DNA of 64,000 nt from the NCBI GenBank assembly GCA_002481545.1, contig DLEF01000057.1:6539-70538 (forward strand), read 5' to 3'. Origin of the DNA: Cyanobacteria bacterium UBA7753. Its GTDB lineage: Bacteria > Cyanobacteriota > Vampirovibrionia > Gastranaerophilales > Gastranaerophilaceae. How positions within the stretch are numbered: the first letter of the stretch is position 1; each line of letters opens with the position of its first letter. The translations under genes were made by a program, and so were the position numbers. Shown here piece after piece: positions 42,647 to 51,687 of this stretch. The notes beneath the pieces were generated by a model. The model worked only from the letters and a program-made list of their open reading frames with translations. It ran no database searches and was not told where the DNA came from.

Positions 42647-44254
42647 ATGACAAAATTTATATTTATAACAGGGGGAGTTGTTAGTTCTCTCGGAAAAGGT
42701 ATTATTGGAGCATCTTTGGGTAAATTGTTGCGTTCAAAGGGTTTTACCGTAGCAATCCAAAAGTTTGATCCGTATATAAACGTTGATCCGGGAACAATGT
42801 CACCGTTTCAACACGGCGAGGTATTCGTAACGGATGACGGAGCAGAGACGGACTTGGACTTAGGACACTATGAAAGATTTATTGATGCCAACTTTAGCCA
42901 ATGGTCAAACGTAACCTCGGGAAGTGTTTATCAAACCGTTATAAATAAGGAAAGACGCGGAGATTATTTGGGTGCTACGGTGCAGACTATTCCGCATATT
43001 ACAAATGAGATAAAATCACGTATTTCAAAAGCGCAAAAACATTTTAACACCGATTTTCATATTATAGAAATCGGCGGAACTATAGGTGATATTGAAGGTC
43101 TGCCGTTTATTGAAGCAATCCGACAATTCAAGACGGAAGTCGGAGTCGGAAACGCAATAAACATTCACTGTACATTATTGCCTTATTTGCCGACATCAGG
43201 AGAATTAAAGACAAAACCTTCACAACACAGTGTCACGGTTTTAAGAAGTTACGGTTTGCAACCTGAAATATTGGTATGCCGTACATCAAAGCCTATTCCG
43301 AAAACAGAGAGAGAAAAACTTGCTCTGTTCTGCTCCGTATCTAAAGAGGCTGTTATTGAGTGCCGTGATATGAAAAGTATTTATGAGGTTCCGTTGGCTC
43401 TTGATGAACAAAACTTCGCGGAAGTTGTTCTTCACAGATTGCAGACACAGGACAGAAAATCACATCTTGAATCTTGGCAAAATCTCGTAGAAAGAATTAA
43501 AAATCCTAAACACGTAATTAAAATCGGGATTGCAGGTAAGTATACAAAGCTTTCCGATGCTTATTTATCAGTAGTTGAGGCATTGAAACATGCCGGATTC
43601 AAAGATGAAGCCAAGATTGATATCAAATGGATAAATTCAGAAGAATGCACGGACTATGAAAACTGCAAAAAACTAATGAAGGATTTAGACGGGCTTGTCG
43701 TTCCGGGAGGATTCGGAGTTAGAGGAATTGAAGGAAAACTAAACGCAATCAGATATGCAAGAGAAAACAACCTTCCGTTCTTAGGGATTTGTTTAGGGCT
43801 CCAGTGTGCGGTTATTGAATACGCAAGAAACGTTGTAGGTCTCAAGGAGGCTAACTCAAAAGAGTTTGACGAAGGAACTACTTATCCTGTTATAGACCTT
43901 ATGACAGAACAAAAGAGTGTCAAAGGTTACGGCGGAACCATGAGATTGGGCGCATACGATTGTATGGTTAAGAAAGGAACCGTCGCTTACAAAGCATACG
44001 GAGAAACCAAGATTTCGGAACGTCACAGACACAGATACGAAGTTAATAACGAATATATCGAAACTCTTGAGAAGGCAGGATTGGTATTCTCAGGAATGTC
44101 ACCTGACGGAATGTTGGCAGAGATGGTTGAATTACCACAGAATGATTGGTTTATCGCATCTCAATTCCACCCTGAGTTCAAATCAAGACCTGAAAGACCG
44201 CATCCGCTCTTCCAAGGGCTGATTGATGCAGCGCTAAAAAGAGTAAAAGACTAG
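42647..44254 (+). CDS. pyrG: CTP synthase
   Basis: A 535-residue enzyme making CTP from UTP with glutamine. The synthase domain opens with KFIFITGGVVSSLGKGIIGASLG and has DPYINVDPGTMSPFQHGEVFVT. The C-terminal class I glutamine amidotransferase domain has the nucleophile in LGICLGLQ and the His-Glu pair in SQFHPEFKSRP. I take ATG 42647 (MTKFIFITGG, the family N-terminus) over the TTG at 42641; AAAGGG lies upstream. Together with PyrH it serves pyrimidine nucleotide supply. Confidence 0.97.
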   Translation: MTKFIFITGGVVSSLGKGIIGASLGKLLRSKGFTVAIQKFDPYINVDPGTMSPFQHGEVFVTDDGAETDLDLGHYERFIDANFSQWSNVTSGSVYQTVINKERRGDYLGATVQTIPHITNEIKSRISKAQKHFNTDFHIIEIGGTIGDIEGLPFIEAIRQFKTEVGVGNAINIHCTLLPYLPTSGELKTKPSQHSVTVLRSYGLQPEILVCRTSKPIPKTEREKLALFCSVSKEAVIECRDMKSIYEVPLALDEQNFAEVVLHRLQTQDRKSHLESWQNLVERIKNPKHVIKIGIAGKYTKLSDAYLSVVEALKHAGFKDEAKIDIKWINSEECTDYENCKKLMKDLDGLVVPGGFGVRGIEGKLNAIRYARENNLPFLGICLGLQCAVIEYARNVVGLKEANSKEFDEGTTYPVIDLMTEQKSVKGYGGTMRLGAYDCMVKKGTVAYKAYGETKISERHRHRYEVNNEYIETLEKAGLVFSGMSPDGMLAEMVELPQNDWFIASQFHPEFKSRPERPHPLFQGLIDAALKRVKD

Positions 44255-44287
44255 TTCCTGACAGGGGAATCGGAGGTTCTTTGTAAT

Positions 44288-45889
44288 ATGCAAATATACT
44301 CGGATAAAGTTTTTTATAACCCTGTTGATACCGTGGAAGTTTTTGAGCCGTCGGATATTGAAAACGGCTTTAAAAAGCTGGAAAAATTTAAAAAACAAGG
44401 TTTATACTTAATCGGGTATATGAGATATGACTTCAAGAAATCGGCGAACGGGTATCCTCTTATATATTTTGAGGCGTACAAAGATTATGAAGAGTTTAAA
44501 CTGACAGCTCCCAATTATAAAATCGGAACGGTTATTACTCCGCTAATCTCAAAGGATGAATACGTAAAAAATATTGAGTACATAAAAGCGCAGATAAAAG
44601 AGGGTATAACCTATGAGGTCAATTATACGTATCCGTCTTCCGTAAAGACAAATGCGAGCGATATCGACTTGTATAATTATTTTCTAAAAAAACAGAAAAC
44701 GCCTTATAATGCTTTTATAAAAAATAAGTATGAGACTATTTTGTCGTTTTCCCCTGAGATGTTTTTTAAATTAGACGGGAATAAAATTCTCACAAAACCG
44801 ATGAAAGGCACAATCGGAAGAGGGGAAACGGAAGAAGAGGACAAAAAACTAAAAGAGTTTTTGTATAACGATACAAAAAACCGTGCCGAAAATATTATGA
44901 TAGTAGACCTTTTAAGGAATGATTTGGGGAGAATTGCAAAAACAGGAACGGTTAATGTAGATAAACTTTTTGAAATAGAAGAGCACAAAACACTGTATCA
45001 GATGACTTCCGAGATTTCCGCGGAACTTGAAGATAATATTACCTTATCGGACATTATAAAAGCCATTTACCCCTGCGGTTCTATCACGGGAGCCCCAAAG
45101 GTATCAACTATGCGCGTGATAGAAGAGACGGAACCGTTCCCAAGAGAGGTATATTGCGGAGCTATCGGGTATATTCATAACGAAAAAGCCGTTTTTTCCG
45201 TTCCGATAAGAATTTTACAAAAGAAGAATAATGAGCCCGACTACAGATATTATGCAGGCGGAGCTATCGTTTGGGATTCTACGGCAGAGGATGAATGGGA
45301 GGAGACAAAAACAAAAACGAAGTTTCTGGAAACTGATTTTTCACTCATTGAGACATTTATTTTAGGTGACGACACAAATACACACTTTGAGCGTTTAAAA
45401 AACTCTGCCAAAGTCTTAGGTTTTATTTGGAATAAAAACATTGAAACCTACAATTACAAAAAAGACATTGTATCAAGGATAGAACTACATAAAAACGGAG
45501 AATTTAATGTCACAACAAGACCTATCCCCGCACCAATCAAAAACCCTGTAATCAAAATATCGGGAGAAGTGAATACGGCGAACCCGTTTTTATACCATAA
45601 GACAAGCATAAGAGAGTCCGCACCAAAGGATGTTTTTGACAAAATAAGAACAAACGAAAAAGGTGAAATAACTGAAGGAACATTTACAAATATAGCAATC
45701 AAAAAAGAAGATAAGATTTATACTCCGCCTGTCAGCTGCGGACTGTTAAACGGCATTACCCGACAAAAACTCATCAATGCAGGGAAGATAGAAGAAAAAG
45801 TCTTATATAAATCCGACTTGGAAAGCGCAGATGCCATATATTGTTTTAACTCTGTAAGAGGAGTTGTGGAGGTGAAATTATGCTCATAA
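44288..45889 (+). CDS. Aminodeoxychorismate synthase component I fused to aminodeoxychorismate lyase
   Basis: A 533-residue PabB-PabC fusion for 4-aminobenzoate (folate) synthesis. The N-terminal part (about 1-350) is a short chorismate-binding domain with TKPMKGTIGRGE, where Lys marks PabB rather than TrpE, NRAENIMIVDLLRNDLGR, and YPCGSITGAPKVSTM. The C-terminal part (about 355-533) is a class IV PLP enzyme with the Schiff-base Lys in FLYHKTSIRE and EITEGTFTNIAI. It ends 10 bases inside pabA. In the pathway, PabA supplies ammonia, PabB makes aminodeoxychorismate and the fused lyase releases 4-aminobenzoate and pyruvate. Confidence 0.92.
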   Translation: MQIYSDKVFYNPVDTVEVFEPSDIENGFKKLEKFKKQGLYLIGYMRYDFKKSANGYPLIYFEAYKDYEEFKLTAPNYKIGTVITPLISKDEYVKNIEYIKAQIKEGITYEVNYTYPSSVKTNASDIDLYNYFLKKQKTPYNAFIKNKYETILSFSPEMFFKLDGNKILTKPMKGTIGRGETEEEDKKLKEFLYNDTKNRAENIMIVDLLRNDLGRIAKTGTVNVDKLFEIEEHKTLYQMTSEISAELEDNITLSDIIKAIYPCGSITGAPKVSTMRVIEETEPFPREVYCGAIGYIHNEKAVFSVPIRILQKKNNEPDYRYYAGGAIVWDSTAEDEWEETKTKTKFLETDFSLIETFILGDDTNTHFERLKNSAKVLGFIWNKNIETYNYKKDIVSRIELHKNGEFNVTTRPIPAPIKNPVIKISGEVNTANPFLYHKTSIRESAPKDVFDKIRTNEKGEITEGTFTNIAIKKEDKIYTPPVSCGLLNGITRQKLINAGKIEEKVLYKSDLESADAIYCFNSVRGVVEVKLCS

Positions 45890-46440
45890 TAGACAATTAC
45901 GATTCTTTCACCTACAATATTGTACAATATATAAAGATGCTCGGCATAAATCCAATCGTCATTAAAAATGACGAAATTACTTTAGACGAGATAAAAAACT
46001 TGGATTTTAAAAGGATAATCCTTTCGCCCGGGTGGGGAAACCCCGATAACTCGGGAGTGAGTATGGAAGTTATAGACTTTTACAAAGATACCAAACCTAT
46101 CCTTGGAGTGTGTCTCGGGATGCAATGTATCGCAAAATACTACGGTTGTGATATTGTGCCTGCCCCCGAACCGTATCACGGCAAAAACTCTGATATATAC
46201 TATGATGATGATTTTATCTTATTTAAAGGGTTTAAGCAGGGCTTTAGCGCAACAAGATATCATTCACTCATCATTAGCAATATAAGTGATAAAATAAAAG
46301 TCACCGCAAAAACAAAAGACAATATTCCTATGGCAATTCAGGTAAAAGATAAACCGATATTCGGAGTACAGTTTCATCCCGAATCAATTTTAACTGAGAA
46401 CGGAATCAATATTTTTAAGAATTTTATAAGCTTAACTTAA
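45880..46440 (+). CDS. pabA: Aminodeoxychorismate synthase glutamine amidotransferase (PabA)
   Basis: A 186-residue class I glutaminase supplying ammonia to PabB. Triad: Cys78 in ILGVCLGMQ, His166 and Glu168 in VQFHPESIL. The opening LIIDNYDSFTYNIVQYI is typical of PabA/TrpG. The overlap with the pabB-pabC fusion and absence of trp genes favour PabA over TrpG. Its stop overlaps the stop of the convergent HAD gene by 4 bases. Confidence 0.93.
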   Translation: MLIIDNYDSFTYNIVQYIKMLGINPIVIKNDEITLDEIKNLDFKRIILSPGWGNPDNSGVSMEVIDFYKDTKPILGVCLGMQCIAKYYGCDIVPAPEPYHGKNSDIYYDDDFILFKGFKQGFSATRYHSLIISNISDKIKVTAKTKDNIPMAIQVKDKPIFGVQFHPESILTENGINIFKNFISLT

Positions 46441-47120
46441 TTACAAACAGGGACATTAAACAAATTTTTGTCAAATTCGTCAAAGTTGTCAATTATTTGG
46501 TAGACATAATCCAAATTTTCATACAATGAATGACTCTCAAGAGATGCGATAGCAATTATTTTCCCGATACCTGCTCTGTGCGCGGACTCTAAGCCGGACA
46601 GGGCATCTTCTACAACAATACAATCTTTAGGTTCAAGCCCTAAATTTTTGCTTGCGATTTGGTATATTTCAGGATCAGGTTTTCCTTTTATTTTGCCGTT
46701 TGAATAGACAATTTTATCTAGGTCAAACCACTGTGCGAGATTAAACACTTTTATATAAAATTCGACATTCTGCCACTCTGACATCGTTGCAATAGTCATC
46801 GGGATATTATTTTCTTTTAGCCAATTTAAGAACTCAACCGCCCCCGGAGCGAGTTTCAAATTCTTTTTATCTTTCAGGCATTGTTCTCTGTACAGTGATT
46901 CTTTTTCATATGCGAGCTTTTCTACCATTTCATCTGATGGAGTCTTTCCCGTACAATATTCAATAATATCTTTATTTGTTCTTCCGAACATATATTTTCT
47001 CATCTCATCATCGGTAAATTCATACCCTCTTAACTTTTTTGAGAAAATTCTCCATGCATCATAATGCAGTTTAGAATCCCAAAACAATGTTCCGTTAAAA
47101 TCAAATATTATTCCGTCCAT
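46437..47120 (-). CDS. HAD-superfamily hydrolase, beta-phosphoglucomutase-like
   Basis: A 227-residue HAD subfamily I protein. Motif I is FDFNGTLF: the nucleophile Asp7 is present, but the usual second Asp (DxDGT) is Asn, as in a subset of these enzymes. Motif II is TIATMS, motif III the Lys in NGKIKGKPDPEIY and motif IV VVEDALSGLESA. The cap domain follows motif I. Substrate unknown; sugar phosphates are likely. The frame extends to 47147 but GAGAGG before ATG 47120 gives the start. Confidence 0.88.
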   Translation of the reverse strand: MDGIIFDFNGTLFWDSKLHYDAWRIFSKKLRGYEFTDDEMRKYMFGRTNKDIIEYCTGKTPSDEMVEKLAYEKESLYREQCLKDKKNLKLAPGAVEFLNWLKENNIPMTIATMSEWQNVEFYIKVFNLAQWFDLDKIVYSNGKIKGKPDPEIYQIASKNLGLEPKDCIVVEDALSGLESAHRAGIGKIIAIASLESHSLYENLDYVYQIIDNFDEFDKNLFNVPVCN

Positions 47121-47192
47121 AATTACCTCTCTTATATAATTTATCATAACAAAGAGATAATTTCACGGATATATTTTATCTGACAGTCAGTT

Positions 47193-48440
47193 TTAATCTC
47201 TTTCCGATATTGTAAGAGCGTTTGAAAGGGCAATACCGCCTTGAACAGGAGGTCTGTTTGTAACGGCTCCCGATACATACATTACGGTAGAACCACCGCC
47301 GTCTAAGTTCATTGCATTTACACATCCGAGTTTTTGCATATAGTATGCAAGTTCCTTCAAAGTTAAACCGATAGAGCTGCCTTCTCTGCCGTCTGCCGTA
47401 ACTATGATAAACTTGTTATCTTTTGTATAACCGATAGCCGTTCTCGGATTTCTTCCGTCGATTGAGAGCAGTTTTTCATCCTGAATATCGACATAAACCT
47501 GACCGTTTCTTACGAGGTAAGGACCACCGCTGATTATATGGTTTACATTTTCCCATTCAGGCAATGTTTTTACATCAAGACTTACTCGGTCATTTATTTT
47601 TAATTCAGAGAGCTTGTTTGCAGGCCCAACAAGGACATATCCGTCCGCAGGGATAGCACTTCTGCTGACACCGATTGCGGTAACTTTTCCGCCCGATACA
47701 ATAACCTGTCTGCCGTTTTTCGGGGTTGCAGGAGTAACCTTCCCCCAAAGGGGAGTGTAGCATAGGGTAAATCCGACTGACATACGAGGTTGATTGATAT
47801 TGTCAATCTTTATGCTGTTCCAACCATGTTTAACGGAGGCATTTAATTGAACTTTATCCATTTTGAATCCGTCGCCAAATATGCCCATTGCTACCCTGTT
47901 AAATACAGGCCCTGTATATAGTTTTTTGTCCACCATCATTGTTCCGAGAGGACAACCTGTTTGCGGTAAGAAAAAAGCACCGTTTACGGCCACTAATGAT
48001 TTGTTACGTCTTGCCATAGCAGTAATCGATGCTTTATGAGAAAGAGTTGTTGAGGCTATAACCGGTTCTACCTTTATCTTGGGGTTGACATTCAAATCCG
48101 CCTCGATAACGTTTAACCTGACAGGACGCCCCTGATAATACCTGACAAGTTTTATGTGTTTGACACCTTTTGTAACTGTTTTTATCCTGCAGTTAGCATA
48201 TTTCCTGTTTATATAAGCATTAAACTCCTCTTCACTTTGTTCTTTCATCTCAATTTTGTCCAGTGTTCGCTCTATTTTGATAGAGTTTACCAGAGGAGGT
48301 GAAACAATACCATTGACTATCTTGATATTATCCGCCAATACAAAACTGTTTTGAGAGAATATGAAGGAAGCAACTAATACTACATTTGCACACAGAATTA
48401 AAAATCTTGCTCTGTTTAGAGTGGAGTAAATAGTATCCAT
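47193..48440 (-). CDS. Phosphodiester glycosidase (NAGPA) family exported protein
   Basis: A 415-residue protein with an N-terminal hydrophobic signal/anchor (about 13-35, LILCANVVLVASFIFS) and a C-terminal NAGPA (DUF2233) domain (about 130-415): AVNGAFFLPQTGCPLGTMM, PRTAIGYTKDNKFIIVTADGR, and the active-site-like MNLDGGGSTVMYV. Members hydrolyse phosphodiester-linked sugars, and bacterial ones are tied to cell-surface polysaccharide or wall teichoic-type polymers. The start ATG 48440 follows GAGG; the earlier GTG is not needed. The neighbouring 312 bases upstream hold hairpins only. Confidence 0.87.
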   Translation of the reverse strand: MDTIYSTLNRARFLILCANVVLVASFIFSQNSFVLADNIKIVNGIVSPPLVNSIKIERTLDKIEMKEQSEEEFNAYINRKYANCRIKTVTKGVKHIKLVRYYQGRPVRLNVIEADLNVNPKIKVEPVIASTTLSHKASITAMARRNKSLVAVNGAFFLPQTGCPLGTMMVDKKLYTGPVFNRVAMGIFGDGFKMDKVQLNASVKHGWNSIKIDNINQPRMSVGFTLCYTPLWGKVTPATPKNGRQVIVSGGKVTAIGVSRSAIPADGYVLVGPANKLSELKINDRVSLDVKTLPEWENVNHIISGGPYLVRNGQVYVDIQDEKLLSIDGRNPRTAIGYTKDNKFIIVTADGREGSSIGLTLKELAYYMQKLGCVNAMNLDGGGSTVMYVSGAVTNRPPVQGGIALSNALTISERD

Positions 48441-48752
48441 AGGCACCTCAAAATTATGTAAAGTAACCGGATACCTTTTTTATTAAAGAGTGGTGAGTGG
48501 GGAATAACACTCTGTAAGGGCCGTGCCTAATCTTTTCTTTTTTTGTGGGGTGGTTAGGACCTAAGTCCTTACATTAATATAGTACCACATTTTTGAACTT
48601 TTTAAACCATTTCAAACCCTTTTATAGCAATAATTTTACAAAACTAAATAGTGTAAAACGTACACACAGACAATGTTTCAGCGTTTTAATAATGGTAAAA
48701 CATACACTATTAAAGGAAAAGAGTACATTTTACACTTCTCTTATTTTATCCG
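48441..48752. other. Intergenic region with nested inverted repeats
   Basis: No gene is seen in these 312 bases between two minus-strand genes. An AGGAC/GTCCT hairpin lies at 48555-48568. AGTGTAAAACGTAC (48650-48663) is complementary, with one mismatch, to GTACATTTTACACT (48723-48736); inside them TACACTATT (48703-48711) can instead pair with AATAGTGTA (48647-48655), so two alternative structures are possible. They could terminate the Ser-tailed gene or act as a leader; this is inference. Confidence 0.45.
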
Positions 48753-49814
48753 TTATGCTGCAGAACTGCTTGAAGAGCTGCTGCTTGAAGAACTACCGCC
48801 AGATGATGCGCCTGCGCCGGAAGATGTAACGCCTGATGATGTTCCTGCGGAATCGCCACTTGATATACTATCAGGTGCGGATGAGCTGTCTATACTCTCG
48901 GAATTTTCTTGTACTGATTTTAAAGATATTTTATTATCTAATGCTATAGCATTGACAAGTTTATTAGTATTTTCCGACATTTTTACTGTTTCATTGCCTT
49001 GTTTAATAGCATTATTTGCAATTTTACGACGTCCATGGCTAAATAATCCGCCAATCAGACCACCTATCAGTCCGCCAATTGCTCCTGCAAGAAGACCGAT
49101 TCCAACTCCAGCCATTATTTTAAGTAATCCGCTTGAATGTCCCTTCAAGGTATTACCCAATTCTATAGTAGCATTACCATACTCTTTAGATTGTTTTGAA
49201 TTATTATCAGCTCCATTAAGAACACTATCTATATCTTCAAGATTTACTTCAACTCCATCGACTTCAGTTCCATTCTTGCCTTTTAGAGCATCAAAAAAAC
49301 TAATATCTTCTTTAAATTCACCTTGTTTAAGTGGATTATAGTCTTCCTTTGCATTTTGCTTAAGCTCATTTAATAATTTTGTAACCTCACTTTCGTCAGT
49401 ATTACCAGTTTGCTTACCGTCGTCAATTTGAGGCACAAACGGAGACATTTTAGATACATTTTGTAAATCCCTATCTTCCATTTCTTTCGAAAGATCTGTC
49501 ATTTCTTTACACATACTTTTCAAGCTCATACCTTCTTCCTGCATAGCTTGAATATATGATACTGCATCCTCAGGACTCATTCCTCCTGAATCTTTTTGAG
49601 CTTCTCCATATGTAATAGTAGAATTAGGATCTGACTTCACTGTATCTTGTGCCCAGTCCAACACATCCTTTGGAATTGAAAGTCCATCATTATTATAAGC
49701 ATCAACTATTTGCTTAGCTGTCATATTTGTATAAGAAGGCTGTTCACCTGTTTTATTTGAATTTAAGTGGCTTGTTTTTGATGTTATTCTCTCTTTTATG
49801 GCATCAACTGGCAT
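48753..49814 (-). CDS. Unknown protein with glycine-zipper membrane segment and poly-Ser tail
   Basis: A 353-residue protein I do not recognise. Residues 1-230 are polar and helical, rich in Asp, Glu, Lys and Asn. A glycine-zipper hydrophobic segment (about 232-257, GVGIGLLAGAIGGLIGG then LIGGLF) is followed by basic and coiled-coil-like residues. The last ~45 residues are almost only Ser, Gly, Ala and Thr, ending in an unbroken run of about eleven Ser. No signal peptide. The start is ATG 49814 behind GAGAGAG; the longer frame to 49886 is not supported. Glycine zippers occur in pore-forming and secreted-channel proteins, so an export or membrane-insertion role is possible. Confidence 0.7.
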   Translation of the reverse strand: MPVDAIKERITSKTSHLNSNKTGEQPSYTNMTAKQIVDAYNNDGLSIPKDVLDWAQDTVKSDPNSTITYGEAQKDSGGMSPEDAVSYIQAMQEEGMSLKSMCKEMTDLSKEMEDRDLQNVSKMSPFVPQIDDGKQTGNTDESEVTKLLNELKQNAKEDYNPLKQGEFKEDISFFDALKGKNGTEVDGVEVNLEDIDSVLNGADNNSKQSKEYGNATIELGNTLKGHSSGLLKIMAGVGIGLLAGAIGGLIGGLIGGLFSHGRRKIANNAIKQGNETVKMSENTNKLVNAIALDNKISLKSVQENSESIDSSSAPDSISSGDSAGTSSGVTSSGAGASSGGSSSSSSSSSSSAA

Positions 49815-49933
49815 AAATACTCTCTCTCTTTTATACTTACATCCATGTATTAAAAGTATTTCAAATTTGTTCGTTTTCATTTGCAACCGATTTTGTTACA
49901 AAATTTAACATAAATAATAACAAAATGAAAAAC

Positions 49934-49967
49934 AAAAAAGCCCGAAATATGAACTTCGGACTTTTTT
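49934..49967 (-). terminator. Terminator of the alpha ribosomal operon
   Basis: AAAAAAG-CCCGAA pairs with TTCGGA-CTTTTTT around an 8-base loop (one G-U/A mismatch set). It lies 23 bases past the rpsI stop on the minus strand and runs into a U6 tract. Confidence 0.85.
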
Positions 49968-49989
49968 GTATATTGTAAATCTGTAAAAA

Positions 49990-50385
49990 TTATCTCTTTG
50001 AGAATTGGAATCTCTTACGAGCTCTTTTTCTACCGTATTTTTTACGTTCTTTAACTCTTGCATCACGGGTTAACAAACCTTCTGATCTCAAAACTGCTTT
50101 GTATTCTTCGTTTGATTTTAACAAAGCTCTTGCGATACCGTGTCTGATAGCACCTGATTGACCAACGATTCCACCGCCTACAGCTTTAACTCTTACATCA
50201 TATTTGTCTTGATTTTCAGTTAAAACTAACGGTCTGTAAATCATCATCTCTACAGCCGGTCTGTTACCGATATATGCAGATAAAGTTTTTCCGTTTACAA
50301 AGATTCTACCTTTACCCTTAACGAGCTTAACAATAGCGATAGAATTTTTTCTGCGACCTGTCGCAACTATTTCATTACTTGCCAT
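49990..50385 (-). CDS. rpsI: 30S ribosomal protein S9
   Basis: A 131-residue S9 protein. The characteristic ATGRRKNSIA opening, GGGIVGQSGAIRHGIARALL centre and the basic C-terminal tail KKYGRKRARKRFQFSKR, which reaches the P-site tRNA, are all present. It is the last gene of the operon, sharing one base with the rplM stop (TAATG), with AAGGAGG inside rplM as its binding site. Confidence 0.97.
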   Translation of the reverse strand: MASNEIVATGRRKNSIAIVKLVKGKGRIFVNGKTLSAYIGNRPAVEMMIYRPLVLTENQDKYDVRVKAVGGGIVGQSGAIRHGIARALLKSNEEYKAVLRSEGLLTRDARVKERKKYGRKRARKRFQFSKR

Positions 50386-50828
50386 TATTTAGCCTCCTTT
50401 TCTAACACAATCGGTTTTTGAGCAGCATGCGGATGGTTAGGACCACAATATACTTTTAACTTAGTGAATTGTTGATCACCTAAAGTATTGTGTTGTAACA
50501 TACCTTTTACTGCCTTTTCAATCAATTTGGTAGCATCTTTTTCTCTTACTTCTTTAACAGAAGCAGCTTTTAAACCTCCCGGATATCCGGTATGGTGATA
50601 ATAAATTTTGTCTGTTTCTTTCTTACCTGAAACCAATACTTTCTCAGCGTTGATAACGATTACGAAATCGCCTGTATCAACGTTAGGAGTGTATTCAGGT
50701 TTATTCTTTCCTCTTAAAATGTCAGCGACACGAGTAGCTAAACGACCTAAGATTTCTCCGTCGGCGTCTATTACATACCATTTTCTTTCTACTTCAAGAG
50801 GTTTTGCTGAATATGTTTTATTCATCAT
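50385..50828 (-). CDS. rplM: 50S ribosomal protein L13
   Basis: A 147-residue L13, an early assembly protein of the large subunit. Typical segments: RKWYVIDADGEILGRLATRVADILRGK, VIVINAEKVLVSGKK, YYHHTGYPGGLK and VKGMLQHNTLGDQQFTKLKVY. The order truA-rplM-rpsI after rplQ is found in Cyanobacteria and Firmicutes. Confidence 0.97.
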   Translation of the reverse strand: MMNKTYSAKPLEVERKWYVIDADGEILGRLATRVADILRGKNKPEYTPNVDTGDFVIVINAEKVLVSGKKETDKIYYHHTGYPGGLKAASVKEVREKDATKLIEKAVKGMLQHNTLGDQQFTKLKVYCGPNHPHAAQKPIVLEKEAK

Positions 50829-50894
50829 TTTTCTTGTTTCCTTTTATTTACTTTCCTGTTTTACTTCGTTAAAAGCTGATTATTAAACTCATTG

Positions 50895-51683
50895 TTAAAA
50901 CAATTCGTTAGGATATTCAACCTTCATCAATGTCAAACCTTCAGGTTTAACGGTTTCGCCCGCCTTTCGGCGGTCTTTTGCCTCAAGCACCTCCCTCATA
51001 TGTTCGGGCTCAAGGCTGTGTCCCTCAATCGTTAAAAGCGTCCCGACAATTGTTCTTACCATATTGTAAAGAAACCTGTTACCCTCTATATCAAGGATAA
51101 CTTTGTCGCCGTCTCTTACGACCTCGGCTTTATATAAAATACAGACTTTGCTCGGGTTAAGCGTTCCGGAGGACTTGAAACTTGAAAAATCATGTTCCCC
51201 TAACAAATATTTCAAAGATTTATTCATCCTATCAACATCCGTTTTGAACTTCACTCTCATCAAAACACCGTCAAACGCCTGCTTGTATCGTCGGTTTATA
51301 AACTCAAACCGATACCAACGTCTTATCGCCGATTTTTGAGCATGAAAATCATCGGGAACAATCTTCAAGTCAGAGATTGAAATATCTTGAGGCAATATCT
51401 CGTTCACGTGATAGATAAAATCTGAAGCAACAATATTTTTATCATAATCAAAATGAACCACTTGCCCTAAAGCATTAACACCTCTGTCCGTTCTGCCGGA
51501 AAAGACTGTTTTTATAGCTCTGTTTGTCTGTGAGCGGTTCGCACCGCTGTTTAAGAATGTACAAATTGCCCTTTCAAGTTCTCCTTGTACGGTGGGAAAC
51601 TTTCGCTCTTTGCCTCCTTCAAACTGAATTTGGCTCCCTGCATAGTTCTTCCCGATATACTGAACCCGAAGTGCGTATCTCAT
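50895..51683 (-). CDS. truA: tRNA pseudouridine(38-40) synthase
   Basis: A 262-residue enzyme that makes pseudouridine at positions 38-40 of the tRNA anticodon arm. The catalytic Asp66 lies in FSGRTDRGVNALGQVVHF; RWYRFEF and the FLYNMVRTIVGTLL helix are also diagnostic. It starts four bases after the rplQ stop, inside the ribosomal operon, and its GC content is a little higher than its neighbours in the 3' part. Confidence 0.96.
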   Translation of the reverse strand: MRYALRVQYIGKNYAGSQIQFEGGKERKFPTVQGELERAICTFLNSGANRSQTNRAIKTVFSGRTDRGVNALGQVVHFDYDKNIVASDFIYHVNEILPQDISISDLKIVPDDFHAQKSAIRRWYRFEFINRRYKQAFDGVLMRVKFKTDVDRMNKSLKYLLGEHDFSSFKSSGTLNPSKVCILYKAEVVRDGDKVILDIEGNRFLYNMVRTIVGTLLTIEGHSLEPEHMREVLEAKDRRKAGETVKPEGLTLMKVEYPNELF

Positions 51684-51687
51684 TCAA

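Noticed and set aside
48800..48830. CRISPR-like or protein-coding repeat in the Ser-codon region
   Set aside because: It is a codon-level repeat of Ser/Gly triplets inside a gene, with no spacer pattern. No CRISPR array was found anywhere in the window.
48673..49341. 222-residue plus-strand open frame
   Set aside because: It is antisense to the Ser-tailed gene; its Leu/Pro/Ile-rich composition is the mirror of that coding sequence, and no binding site is seen.
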